Positions 8,338 to 19,751 of a stretch of 64,000 nucleotides of DNA are shown in pieces. The notes below the pieces were generated by a model. The model ran no database searches and was not told the origin of the DNA. It saw only the letters and a list, made by a program, of their open reading frames with translations. Made by a program: the position numbers and the translations under genes. The DNA comes from Amycolatopsis keratiniphila subsp. keratiniphila (GTDB taxonomy: Bacteria; Actinomycetota; Actinomycetes; Mycobacteriales; Pseudonocardiaceae), in NCBI RefSeq assembly GCF_001620365.2, contig NZ_LQMT02000007.1, positions 243,358 through 307,357 of the forward strand, read 5' to 3'. The stretch's first letter is position 1; the number at the start of each line of letters is the position of its first letter.

Positions 8338-9603
8338 CTAGTCGGCCGGCTGTGCCTCACGCTCGGCGATCGCGCGGCGTACCGTGGTGGCGGTGAAGGC
8401 CAACGCGCCGCCGGCGACCGCGGCCAGAGCGGCCAAGCCCACCGCGTACGAGCCCAATGCGCCGTAGAGGGCACCCATCACCAGCGGCGGCACGAATCCG
8501 CCGAGACCACCTGCTGCGCCGACGATCCCGGTGACCGAACCGACCTTGTTCCCCGGCGCGAGCAGGGCGACGAGCGCGAAGACCGCGCCACTGCCGGCGC
8601 CGAGCGCGGCGGCCATGGACAGGAAGGCGATCGTGCCGAGCGGCATCAGGGCCGGGGTGAACGCCGTGACCGCGGCCGCGGCGGTGACCACCGTGAAGAC
8701 TCCGGCCAAGACCCGCACCGGTCCGATCCGGTCGGACAGCCACCCGCCCGCCGGGCGCATCAGAACTGCCAAGAGCACGAAGCCTGCCATCCGGTTGGCC
8801 GCGTCGGCCTGAGTGAGCCCGTAAGCGGCCTTCAGATAAGCGGGCAGATAGACGGAAAACGCGACGTAGCCGCCGAAAGCGACCGCGTACAGCGCCGAGG
8901 CCTGCCACGTGATGGGCAAACGAGCCGTGTCCGCCAGGCGACGGAGGGCAGGTTCGGTCGGCACCGTCCGGCCTGGCGCGTCCTGCAGCAACAGGAACGC
9001 GACGGCGGCGTAGAGTGCCAGTACGACGGTGGTGATGACGAACGGTGTCGCAGCTCCGCCGGCGTCCACGAGCTGCACCGTGGTCAAGGCACTGATCGCG
9101 GTGCCGCCCATGCCCGCCCCGAACACGCCGATCGCTAACCCACGTCGCTGCGGCGGGAACCAGGCGTTGACGAACGGCACGCCCACGGCGAACGCGGTGC
9201 CGCCGATGCCGAGGAAGAATCCGCCGATCAGCAGGGCCGCCAGCGAGGTACTCCCCACCAGGCCGAGGAAGAGCACCGGCACGATCGTCGCCGCCGAGAC
9301 CAGCGGGAACATCACGCGCCCGCCGTACCGGTCGGTCAGCGCGCCCACGGGGATCCGCCCGACCGAGCCGACCACGACCGGTACGGCGACCAGCAGCGCC
9401 TGCTGGAACGAGCTCAGCCCGAGGTCCTCTTTGAACAGTGGGCCGAGTGGGCTCAGCAACGCCCACGCCCAGAAGTTCACCGCGAAGCCCGCGGTCGCGA
9501 TCGCCAACATGAGCATCCGACGCCCGGCAGGCGGTCCGCCGTGGTTCTCGTCCTTGTTGCCCTTGGCCGGATGCGTGCCCGGCGTTGTCACGTGCGTCGT
9601 CAT
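8338..9603 (-). CDS. narK: Nitrate/nitrite transporter, MFS
   Basis: This 421-residue major facilitator protein has about 12 membrane helices and both nitrate signature regions: GIGGTAFAVGVPFVNAWFP in the first half and GIVGAAGGLGGFVPPLVMG in the second. It should import nitrate or exchange nitrate for nitrite across the cytoplasmic membrane, feeding NarGHJI encoded 3 kb away. The start at 9603 (ATG) has a GAGG ribosome binding site 5 bases upstream; a longer frame to 9822 would run through the divergent promoter and is rejected. The upstream intergenic region shared with the nitrite reductase gene contains a DosR-type box, matching the DosR control of narK2 in Mycobacterium tuberculosis. Confidence 0.93.
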   Translation of the reverse strand: MTTHVTTPGTHPAKGNKDENHGGPPAGRRMLMLAIATAGFAVNFWAWALLSPLGPLFKEDLGLSSFQQALLVAVPVVVGSVGRIPVGALTDRYGGRVMFPLVSAATIVPVLFLGLVGSTSLAALLIGGFFLGIGGTAFAVGVPFVNAWFPPQRRGLAIGVFGAGMGGTAISALTTVQLVDAGGAATPFVITTVVLALYAAVAFLLLQDAPGRTVPTEPALRRLADTARLPITWQASALYAVAFGGYVAFSVYLPAYLKAAYGLTQADAANRMAGFVLLAVLMRPAGGWLSDRIGPVRVLAGVFTVVTAAAAVTAFTPALMPLGTIAFLSMAAALGAGSGAVFALVALLAPGNKVGSVTGIVGAAGGLGGFVPPLVMGALYGALGSYAVGLAALAAVAGGALAFTATTVRRAIAEREAQPAD

Positions 9604-9695
9604 GTCGCCTCGGACGTTCTCGTCGTAAGTAGTGGACAGCTCAAGGATGCGAACCGGACCGGCGGATCGACAGAGATCGACGGTCCCGTCCTCGC

Positions 9696-9709
9696 GGGTC
9701 GAACGTCCC
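9696..9709. promoter_or_regulatory. DosR/DevR-type box between narK and nirK
   Basis: The 14-mer GGGTCGAACGTCCC fits the GGGNCNNNNGNCCC pattern at all conserved positions and is a near-perfect palindrome. It lies 93 bases upstream of the narK start and 32 bases upstream of the divergent nirK-like start, so it could serve both. Confidence 0.65.
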
Positions 9710-9740
9710 TTCCGGCGGAATCGCCGTCCGGCTTTCCTTG

Positions 9741-12241
9741 ATGGCGTGGACGAAACACCTCGGATCGCTCTCGCACCACCGACCGCGGCGCGCCCGCGAG
9801 GGCCGCTGTTCGTATGGGCCAACGCGGTGGTGCTGGGGGCTGGCCGTCGCCGTCATACTGTCGGCCGCGCACGAGGTACTCGGCTTGCCGGGCTGGGCCC
9901 CGCTGCACGCCCTGCTGCTGGGCGCGGTCACCAACGCCATCGTGATCTGGTCCGAGCATTTCGTGGTGACGCTGTGCCGCGCACCGGCCCCACCCGCACG
10001 GCGGGTGGCGGCCGGACTGATCGCACTGAACCTTTCCGTGGTCACCGTGCTCGCCGGAGTCACGGCGGACGTGGCCGTGATGACCGGTGCCGGCGCCGCA
10101 GGCATCTGCGTGATCGCAGCCGTGCACACCGTTTTCTTGGTGCGTATACAGCGAAAGGCGCTTCAGCGCCGGTTCGGCCACCTCATCGGCTTCTATGCCT
10201 CGGCGAGCGTCGCGCTACTGGCCGGTGCCGTCACGGGTGCGGCGCTCGGCACCGGGGCCGCGACCCCGGTCTGGTACTCGCGCCTGTGGGGTGCGCACGT
10301 CCATCTCACCTTGCTGGGCTGGGTGGGTTTCGCGGTGCTGGGCACCCTGTTCACCCTGTGGCCGACCACGCTCGGCACCCGGATCGCCGACGGCACCGCC
10401 TCGGCGGCGCGTCGTGCGCTTCCGGTGCTGGCGGTGGGCTTGGTCCTCGCCGTAGGCGGCATCCTCGCGGCGCGCCAATGGCTGACCCTCGCCGGTCTCG
10501 CGTGCTACGCCGCCGGTGTCACTGTCGCGGTGATCCCGCTCGTTCGCGTGCTCGCCACCCGGCGTCCGCGTGGTCCGGCGGCGTGGATGCTGGCCGCCGG
10601 CACCGGGTGGCTGGGCGTGGCGGTGCTGATCGAGGCGGTCCGGTTGCTCGTCGCCGGATCGATCGACGCCGTTCCGGACGTGGTCGGCGCTGTGGTGCCG
10701 GTGTTCGTGCTCGGCTTCACCGCCCAGGTGCTGGTCGGTGCGCTGACCCAGTTGCTGCCCGTCGTGCTGGGCCACGGTCCCGCCGAGCACAAGTCCCTCT
10801 CCGCTGCATTGGCGCGAGGCTGGCAGGTGCGTGTCCTCCTGACCAACCTCGCCGTGCCTCTCGTCGCCGGGGGCTGGCCACGACCGCTGCCGCTGATCGG
10901 CTGGGCGTTCGGCGCCCTCGGTATCGGAACCTTCGTCGTACTCGCCCTGCGTGCCACGATTCCGGTGGCGTTACGTGGCGCGGTGACCACGGTTCATGAG
11001 CCGGACCGGGTGAGCCCGGCCGCAGGCACCACCACCGGGATCGCCGCCGGGCTGGCCGTGGTCGTGCTCGCCGTGGCACTGGCCACCACCGGCGACGGCG
11101 ACGCCAAGCACACACCGGTTTCCGGTGCGGCGGACACCGTCGAGGTGACCATGAGCGCGATGCGGATCCGACCGTCCACTGTGGACATCCCGCCGGGCAC
11201 CCGCTTGGTGCTGCGCGTGACCAACCAGGACTCGATGCCTCACGACCTGCGCGCGGACAGCGGACAACGCACACCTCGGCTCCGGCAGGGCGAAACCGCG
11301 CTGCTCGACCTCGGCGCGATCCGAGGCGACCACCAGGCCTGGTGCGACGTCGCCGGACACCGCGCTGCGGGGATGACCATGACCATCCGCACCTCCCCCG
11401 CCGCCGCGGACACCGTCCAAGACCACGATCCGGGCACCGGGAACGGTCTGGACCTGGGTGCCGCCCCTTCGCCGGGCTGGACGCCTCGTGACGCCCGGCT
11501 CGCGCCGCCGACCGGGACCGTGCACCGGGTCGAACTCCACGTCACCGAGCAGGACCTGGAGGTCGCGCCCGGAGTGCGCGAGCGACGGTGGACGTTCGGC
11601 CGGACAGCACCCGGCCCGGCGTTGCGCGGACGGGTGGGCGACCGGTTCGAGATCACCCTCGTCAACGACGCCGCCATGGGCCACGGCATCGACTTCCACG
11701 CCGGCGCACTGGCTCCCGATCAGCCGATGCGCACCATCGAGCCGGGCGAGCGCCTGGTCTACCGGTTCACCGCGCACCGCGCGGGCGCCTGCTCTACCAC
11801 TGCTCCACGATGCCCATGTCCCAGCACATCGCCAACGGCATGTACGGCGCGGTAGTCATCGATCCCCCGGACCTGCCCGCCGCCGACCACGAATATCTGC
11901 TCGTCTCCTCCCAGCTCTACCTCGGCGTTCCCGAAAGCGACCAGCACGTCGCCAAGATCCACACGGGACGACCGGACGGCTGGGCGTTCAACGGCATGGC
12001 CGCCCAGTACGACCACGCGCCGCTCACCACCCACACCGGTCGGCGCGTCAGGATCTGGCTGGTCAATGCCGGGCCCGGCGACCCCGGCGGCGCCCAAGTG
12101 CTCGACCTCGCGCCGGCCCAGGGCGGCTTCGTCGAACTGACCTTCCCCGAAGCCGGCCACTACCCGTTCGTGGACCACGACATGCGCCACGCCGAGAACG
12201 GCGCCCATGGTCAGTTCACCGTCACGGAGCCGCCGCGGTGA
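9741..12241 (+). pseudogene. nirK: Membrane-anchored copper nitrite reductase fusion, frameshifted
   Basis: Reading through one frameshift gives about 833 residues. Residues 30-430 form roughly 11-12 membrane helices with a conserved WGAHVHLTLLGWVGF helix, like NnrS/heme-copper-type domains. Next is a plastocyanin-like domain with copper ligands in MPHDL and WCDVAGHRAAGM. A two-domain multicopper (AniA/NirK-type) oxidase follows, with GHGIDFHA and YHCSTMPMSQHIANGMYG. These supply the type-1 ligands His, Cys, His, Met and two of the type-2 histidines. At 11790-11791 the frame shifts: GCC-TG-CTC should read GCC-TGG-CTC, so one G is missing. In addition NAGP runs directly into GDPGGAQVLDLAP, so the stretch that normally holds the third type-2 histidine (SSFHxxG) appears absent. 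The two lesions suggest an inactive gene; the frameshift alone could be a sequencing error. Confidence 0.8.
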
Positions 12242-12678
12242 TCGACATCTGGACCGTCGTGCGGTTCCTGCACGTCCTCGGCGCCATCATCTGGGTCGGC
12301 GGTCAACTCACCATCACGGTCGTCGTGCTGCCGCCGGTACGGCGCCTGCTCGGCCTCGCCGAACGGACCGAAGTCCTGCGGACCGTGGGCAAACGCTTCG
12401 CGCTGATCACCGCGGCGCTGTTCCTACCTGCCCAGATCACCACCGGTGTGCTGCTGGCGTGGCGGCACGGGGTCACCTGGGCCGCGCTCGTGGAACCCGG
12501 CTACGGCCGCGTCCTGGCCGCGAAGCTGATCCTGTTCACCCTGGTGATGGCCGCGGCGACGGTGCACGGCATCGCTCAGGCCAAGCGCAGGCCGGCCGCC
12601 GCACGAGCCGCGTCCATCACCGCGCTCGTCGGCTCGCTCGGCGTGATCCTGCTCGGCACCGGCCTGGTCGGGCAGTAG
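12238..12678 (+). CDS. CopD-like small integral membrane protein
   Basis: This 146-residue protein has four predicted membrane helices and resembles the CopD/DUF2269-type family of small membrane proteins. Histidines sit in the first helix (FLHVLGAIIWVGGQL) and the last part (TVHGIAQ). In this family such residues can bind heme or copper. The GTG start overlaps the nirK stop (GTGA), so it is translationally coupled to the copper enzyme, suggesting a role in copper supply or as an electron-transfer anchor. Function is inferred only from context and the membrane pattern. Confidence 0.7.
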   Translation: MIDIWTVVRFLHVLGAIIWVGGQLTITVVVLPPVRRLLGLAERTEVLRTVGKRFALITAALFLPAQITTGVLLAWRHGVTWAALVEPGYGRVLAAKLILFTLVMAAATVHGIAQAKRRPAAARAASITALVGSLGVILLGTGLVGQ

Positions 12679-12690
12679 CCCGGCAGGACG

Positions 12691-12704
12691 GGACCGAAGG
12701 TCCC
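12691..12704. promoter_or_regulatory. DosR-type box upstream of narG
   Basis: GGACCGAAGGTCCC, preceded by another G, is a strong palindrome (GGGACC-GAA-GGTCCC) located 119 bases before the narG start and 13 bases after the CopD-like gene. It fits the box family with one deviation at position 3. Confidence 0.6.
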
Positions 12705-12822
12705 TCGGTGCGGGACGTTCGCCTGGTGATCGGCAGGTCGCTCTCACCGAACATAGGTGATGCCTTACCGGCCACCCGCCCCCTGTCCCGGTGCCCGGAC
12801 CACCCGAAGGAGCCGCGTCCCC

Positions 12823-15800
12823 GTGTCTTCCCATCCTGCCCCTGCGAACGACCACGTTCCCGGCCATGGGCCGCTGCTCGGTGCCCGTCGTTTCCTGACC
12901 AAGGAGACGGTCGGTGACCACGGACGGACTCTGCACCAGATCGATTCCGGCGCCTGGGAATCGTTCTACCGCGACCGGTGGAGCTACGACCGGGTCGTGC
13001 GTTCGACCCACGGCGTCAACTGCACCGGTTCGTGCTCGTGGAACGTGTTCGTCAAGGACGACCTCATCACCTGGGAGCACCAGGCGACCGACTACCCGAC
13101 CACGGGACCGGACAGCCCCGACTACGAACCCCGGGGTTGTCCGCGCGGCGCGTCGTTTTCCTGGTACGAGTACTCGCCTTCCCGTGTCCGGCACCCCTAC
13201 GTGCGCGGCTCGCTGATCACGATGTTCCGGGCCGGACTCCAGCGGTTCGGCGATCCGGTCGCGGCGTGGGCGGATATCGTCGAGGACCCGCGCAAGGCAT
13301 CCGTCTACAAAGGACAGCGTGGTCGCGGCGGGTTCGTGCGCGCGTCGTGGGACGAGGTGACCACCATGGTCGCCGCCGCGCACGTGTACACCACCAAGAC
13401 CCACGGCCCTGACCGTGTCGTCGGATTTTCGCCGATCCCCGCGATGTCCATGGCGTCCTTCGCGGCGGGCACCCGCTACCACGCGTTGCTCGGCGGCACG
13501 CTGCTGTCGTTCTACGACTGGTACGCCGACCTCCCGGTCGCGTCGCCCCAGGTGTGGGGCGACCAGACCGACGTCCCCGAGGCCGGCGACTGGTGGAACT
13601 CCACCTACCTGGTCATGTGGGGCTCCAACATCCCGGTCACCCGCACCCCGGACGCCCACTTCCTCGCCGAGGCCCGCTACCGCGGCACCAAGGTCGTCGC
13701 CGTCAGCCCCGACTACGCAGACAACGTCAAGTTCGCCGACGACTGGCTCGCCCCCCGGCCCGGCACCGACGGTGCGCTGGCGATGGCCATGGGCCACGTG
13801 ATGCTCACCGAGTTCTTCCGCGACCGCCAGGTCCCCTACTTCACCGACTACGTGCGGTCCTACACCGACCTGCCCTTCCTGGTGACGCTTCGCGAACGGG
13901 AACCGGGCGTCTATGTCGCGGACCGGTTCCTCACCGCCGCGGACCTCGGCGACGAAGACCCTGGCGCGCAGCACAAGACCGTTCTGCTCGACGACGCGTC
14001 TGGTGCCCCGGTGGTGCCGGGCGGGTCGCTGGGATTCCGCTACGGCCCCGAGGGTGAAGGCCGGTGGAACCTCGATCTCGGCGACGTCGTGCCCGCGCTC
14101 GGCGTGCTCGATCACGCCACCGGGCAGGTTCCCGTGGATCTCGCCCGGTTCGACATCGGCGAGACCGAGGGCGGTGCCACCATGCGCCGCGGTGTCCCGG
14201 TCACGCGTGTGGGCGACCACCTCGTCACCGGCGTCTTCGACCTCATCATGGCCCAGTACGGCGTCCGTCGCGGCGACCTGCCCGGCGAATGGCCCACCGG
14301 GTACGACGACGCCGACGCCCCGCACACCCCCGCGTGGCAGGAGCGGCTCACCGGCGTGCCCGCGGCGATGGCGGCCAAGATCGGGCGCGAGTTCGCCCGC
14401 AACGCCGAGCGCAGCCGTGGCCGGTCCCTGATCGCGCTGGGCGCGGGCGCGAACCAGTGGTTCCACTCGGACATGACCTATCGCGCGTTCATCGCGCTGG
14501 TGACGCTCACCGGTTGCCAGGGCGTCAACGGCGGCGGCTGGGCGCACTACGTCGGCCAGGAGAAGGCGCGGCCGATCACCGGGCAGCAGCACATGAGCTT
14601 CGCCTTCGACTGGCAGCGTCCGATGCGGCATCAGGCGAGCACCCCGTTCTGGTACCTGCACACCGACCAGTGGCGCTACGAGAAGGTGCCGGCCGACGAG
14701 CTCGCTTCGCCGCTGGGAGAGGGGCGGTTGGCGGGTATGGCGTTCGCCGACACCGTCGCGGCAGCTCAGCGCATGGGCTGGTCGCCGGGCCATCCGGCGT
14801 TCGACCGCAACCCGCTCGACCTCACCGACGAGGCCGCGGCCGCGGGACTGAGCACGAGCGAGCACATCGTCTCCGAGCTGCGCGCGGGACGGCTCAAGGC
14901 CGTCGCCGACGATCCCGACGATCCCGCGAACTTCCCCCGCTGCCTGACCTTGTGGCGGGCGAACCTGCTCGGTTCCTCCGGCAAGGGCAACGAGTTCTTC
15001 ATGAAGCACCTGCTCGGCGTGGACTCCTTGGCGTCGGCCGACGAATGCGCTCCCGATGAACGGCCCCGTGACGTGGTGTGGCGGGACGAAGCGCCCACAG
15101 GCAAGCTCGACCTGCTCACCGCGATCGACTTTCGGATGACCAACACCGGGCTGCACTCCGACGTCGTCCTGCCCGCCGCCACCTGGTACGAGAAGCACGA
15201 CATCTCCACCACCGACATGCACCCGTTCGTGCACGCGTTCTCCCCCGCCGTCGCCCCGCCGGGTGAGGTGCACACCGACTACGACGCTTTCCTCTCCATC
15301 GCCGACAAGGTCAGCGAGCTGGCGGTCACCCACCTCGGTACCCGCCGCGACGTGCTCGCCGCGCCGCTGCAGCACGACACTCCCGACGAGCTCGCGACGC
15401 CGTCGGGCAGGGTCCGTGACTGGAAGCGCGGCGAGTGCGAACCAGTGCCGGGCGTGACGATGCCGAAGCTGATCGAGATCGAACGCGACTACACGCTCAT
15501 CGGTGCGAAGATGCGCGCCGTCGGACCGTTGCTGGACAAGCTCGGCACCACGACCAAGGGCATCACCGTCGACGTCACCTCGGAGCTGGAGTACCTGCGC
15601 CACCAGAACGGAGTCGTGACCGACGGCCCGTTCGCCGGTCGCCCGTCACTGTCCACAGCGGACCGGATGTGCGAGGCGATCCTCGCCCTGTCCGGCACGA
15701 CGAACGGCCGCGTGGCCCACGAAGGCTTCCTGCAGCTGGAAAAGCGAACCGGACACCAGTTCACCGACCTCGTCGAGGGCCACGAAACCGATCACGTCAC

Positions 15801-16524
15801 CTACGCGTCCACTCAGGAGGCGCCGCAGCCGGTGTTCACCAGCCCGGAGTGGTCCGGCTCGGAAAAGGGCGGGCGCCGGTACTCGCCGTTCACCATCAAC
15901 GTCGAGCGGCGCAAGCCATGGCACACCCTCACCGGCAGGCAGCACTTCTTCGTCGAGCACGACTGGGTCGCCGAACTGGGTGAGCATCTGCCCGGCTATC
16001 GGCCGCCGCTGAACATGGCCCGGCACTTCGGCAAGCCCGGCGAACTCGCCGACGGTGGCGTGACCGTCCGATTCCTCACGCCACACGCCAAGTGGTCGAT
16101 CCACTCGATGTACCACGACAACGAGCTCATGCTCGCGCTCTCCCGCGGTGGTCCGGTGATCTGGATGAGCATCGAGGACGCCGCCAAGATCGGTGTCGCC
16201 GACAACGACTGGGTCGAGGCCGACAACCGCAACGGCGTGATCGTCGCCCGCGCCGTCGTCAGCCACCGGATGCCCGAAGGCACGGTGTTCCAGTACCACT
16301 CCCCCGAGCGCACCGTGAACGTCCCGAAGACCGAGAAAAGCGGCAAGGGCAAGGGAAAGCGCGGCGGCTACCACAACTCGATGACCCGGCTGCTCATCAA
16401 GCCGACCCATCTCGCGGGCGGCCATGCCCAGCTGACCTACGCCTTCAACTACTACGGCCCCATCGGCAGCCAGCGCGACGAGATCACCGTGATCCGCCGC
16501 CGCGGCCAGGAAGTGGAGTACTGA
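12823..16524 (+). CDS. narG: Respiratory nitrate reductase alpha subunit
   Basis: This 1233-residue molybdoenzyme reduces nitrate to nitrite at the inner face of the membrane as part of NarGHI. Its N-terminus binds the FS0 [4Fe-4S] cluster through His63, Cys67, Cys71 and Cys106 (HGVNCTGSC, GCPRG). The molybdenum-bis-MGD region includes WGDQTDVPEAGDWWN, which holds the Asp ligand of the NarG group, and WGSNIPVTRTPDAHF. The GTG at 12823 was chosen because AAGGAG lies 11 bases upstream; an ATG frame from 12757 has none. Length matches the family. It leads a tight narGHJI operon preceded by a DosR-type box. Molybdenum cofactor genes are not in the window. Confidence 0.97.
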   Translation: MSSHPAPANDHVPGHGPLLGARRFLTKETVGDHGRTLHQIDSGAWESFYRDRWSYDRVVRSTHGVNCTGSCSWNVFVKDDLITWEHQATDYPTTGPDSPDYEPRGCPRGASFSWYEYSPSRVRHPYVRGSLITMFRAGLQRFGDPVAAWADIVEDPRKASVYKGQRGRGGFVRASWDEVTTMVAAAHVYTTKTHGPDRVVGFSPIPAMSMASFAAGTRYHALLGGTLLSFYDWYADLPVASPQVWGDQTDVPEAGDWWNSTYLVMWGSNIPVTRTPDAHFLAEARYRGTKVVAVSPDYADNVKFADDWLAPRPGTDGALAMAMGHVMLTEFFRDRQVPYFTDYVRSYTDLPFLVTLREREPGVYVADRFLTAADLGDEDPGAQHKTVLLDDASGAPVVPGGSLGFRYGPEGEGRWNLDLGDVVPALGVLDHATGQVPVDLARFDIGETEGGATMRRGVPVTRVGDHLVTGVFDLIMAQYGVRRGDLPGEWPTGYDDADAPHTPAWQERLTGVPAAMAAKIGREFARNAERSRGRSLIALGAGANQWFHSDMTYRAFIALVTLTGCQGVNGGGWAHYVGQEKARPITGQQHMSFAFDWQRPMRHQASTPFWYLHTDQWRYEKVPADELASPLGEGRLAGMAFADTVAAAQRMGWSPGHPAFDRNPLDLTDEAAAAGLSTSEHIVSELRAGRLKAVADDPDDPANFPRCLTLWRANLLGSSGKGNEFFMKHLLGVDSLASADECAPDERPRDVVWRDEAPTGKLDLLTAIDFRMTNTGLHSDVVLPAATWYEKHDISTTDMHPFVHAFSPAVAPPGEVHTDYDAFLSIADKVSELAVTHLGTRRDVLAAPLQHDTPDELATPSGRVRDWKRGECEPVPGVTMPKLIEIERDYTLIGAKMRAVGPLLDKLGTTTKGITVDVTSELEYLRHQNGVVTDGPFAGRPSLSTADRMCEAILALSGTTNGRVAHEGFLQLEKRTGHQFTDLVEGHETDHVTYASTQEAPQPVFTSPEWSGSEKGGRRYSPFTINVERRKPWHTLTGRQHFFVEHDWVAELGEHLPGYRPPLNMARHFGKPGELADGGVTVRFLTPHAKWSIHSMYHDNELMLALSRGGPVIWMSIEDAAKIGVADNDWVEADNRNGVIVARAVVSHRMPEGTVFQYHSPERTVNVPKTEKSGKGKGKRGGYHNSMTRLLIKPTHLAGGHAQLTYAFNYYGPIGSQRDEITVIRRRGQEVEY

Positions 16525-16525
16525 C

Positions 16526-18147
<1,622 letters not shown>

Positions 18148-18151
<4 letters not shown>

Positions 18152-18867
18152 CCGCGCCCGAACAGTCCTTTGTGGAGGGGGCCGACCGAACCCGGCTGTT
18201 CGAACTCGCCTCGGTGCTGCTCACCTACCCCGACGCCGCACTGATCGGGGCGGGGAAGGAACTGATCTCCGCCGTCGGCGACATCACCCACGACGAGGTG
18301 CGGGAACAACTCACGACGTTCCTCGGCTGGTTCCTGACCACCGACTCCCTCCAGGTCGAGACCCACTACGTCCGCACGTTCGACCTGCGCCGCCGCTCGG
18401 GGCTGTACCTGACCTACTACCTGCACGGCGACACCCGCAAGCGCGGCATCGCCCTGCTCACCCTCAAACAGCGCTACCGCGCCCACGGCCTGCGCCTGAC
18501 CGCCGGCGAGCTGCCCGACCTGCTGCCGGTGGTACTCGAGTTCGCCGCGGTCGCCGGCCCGGGCGACGGCGAGGCTCCGCTGCGCCAGCACCGCCAGGGC
18601 CTGGAGCTCCTGCGGTCCACTTTGGACGAAAGCGGATCGCCCTACCGGCACCTGCTCGAAGCGGTCGTCGCCGCGTTGCCTCCCCTGACCGAGGCCGACC
18701 GGGACACGATCCGCGCGCTCGCCGAAGACGGCCCGCCCGTGGAATCGGTCGGGCTCGCGCCATACGGCACCGATGTCGACACCATCGGCTTCGGCCCCGA
18801 TCTCAGTACCGAAGCGTGTGCCCACGCACGCCCCTTCACCAATCGTTCGATGGAGAGTGTCCCGTGA
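18148..18867 (+). CDS. narJ: Nitrate reductase assembly chaperone
   Basis: This 239-residue TorD/NarJ-type chaperone binds apo-NarG and is needed for cofactor insertion and membrane attachment, without being part of the final enzyme. The all-helical pattern and the segment VETHYVRTFDLRRRSGLYLTYYLHGDTRKRG are typical of actinobacterial NarJ. It overlaps narH and narI by 4 bases each, so the operon is translationally coupled throughout. Confidence 0.95.
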
Positions 18868-19604
18868 GCACGTTCGTCTGGATCGTCGTCCCCTACGCCT
18901 GCCTGGCGGTGTTCGTGCTCGGCCACGTGTGGCGGTGGCGCCACGACCGGTTCGGCTGGACCACCCATACCAGCCAACTGCTGGAGAGCCGCATCCTGCG
19001 GCTGGGCTCACCGTTGTTCCATCTCGGAGCGTTCGGTGTCATCGCCGGCCACGCCATGGGCCTGCTAGTGCCCGCTTCGCTGACGGCGAAGATCGGGATC
19101 TCCGAGCACGTCTACCACGCCACCGCCGTCTGGGGCGGCACCGTCACCGGTGTCATGCTCGTGGCGGGGCTCGCCTTGCTGATCGCCCGCCGCTTCGTCA
19201 ACCGCCGAGTCCGCCGGGTCACCACAACGATGGACAAGGTGCTCTACGCCGCGCTGGCCGCGATGGTGGTGCTCGGGATGACCGCCACAGTCGGGACCAA
19301 CCTGTTCGGCGAGGGCTACGACTACCGCGAGACGATCGCCGTCTGGTTCCGCGGCGTCTTCTGGTTCTCTTCCGAACCGCACCTGATGACCGGAGCGCCG
19401 CTCGTCTACCAGCTGCACGCGATCGGCGGATTCCTGTTCCTCGCGCTGTGGCCCTTCACGCGGCTCGTCCACGTGTGGTCGGCGCCGCTGGCCTATCTGT
19501 GGCGGCCCTACGTCGTTTACCGCGGCCGCCGGGGGAAGCCCGCCACTCCTGCACCGACGCCGGCCACCGTGCGAGATCGAACCCTGCACGACACCCGGCG
19601 CTGA
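18864..19604 (+). CDS. narI: Nitrate reductase gamma subunit (cytochrome b)
   Basis: This 246-residue membrane cytochrome b oxidises menaquinol and hands electrons to NarH. Five membrane helices are visible. Heme-ligand histidines are expected in HLGAFGVIAGHAMG (helix 2) and in LHAIGGFLFLALWPFTRLVH (helix 5). The GTG at 18864 overlaps the narJ stop and is preferred to the ATG-less extension at 18816. The C-terminal 30 residues are basic and proline-rich. Confidence 0.95.
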   Translation: MSTFVWIVVPYACLAVFVLGHVWRWRHDRFGWTTHTSQLLESRILRLGSPLFHLGAFGVIAGHAMGLLVPASLTAKIGISEHVYHATAVWGGTVTGVMLVAGLALLIARRFVNRRVRRVTTTMDKVLYAALAAMVVLGMTATVGTNLFGEGYDYRETIAVWFRGVFWFSSEPHLMTGAPLVYQLHAIGGFLFLALWPFTRLVHVWSAPLAYLWRPYVVYRGRRGKPATPAPTPATVRDRTLHDTRR

Positions 19605-19671
19605 GAAGGACAGAGTCGTGACCACGGTCCGATGCCCGGCTCCGGATCCCCACTCTCACGACGAAGGCGTT

Positions 19672-19688
19672 GCGAAAGTGGCTTTCGC
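19672..19688. terminator. Small hairpin after narI
   Basis: GCGAAAG (19672-19678) and CTTTCGC (19682-19688) form a 7-bp perfect stem with a 3-base loop, 67 bases past narI. It may end the nar transcript or attenuate reading into the CBS gene. Confidence 0.35.
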
Positions 19689-19751
19689 GACACAGAGCCG
19701 GCCCTGTCCGGGGCCGCGCCACGTTGGCCCTCAAGTGAAGAAGGACATGCC

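Noticed and set aside
12424..15603. 1059-codon open frame antisense to narG
   Set aside because: Long antisense frames are common in such GC-rich DNA; the sequence is low-complexity and narG is unambiguous.
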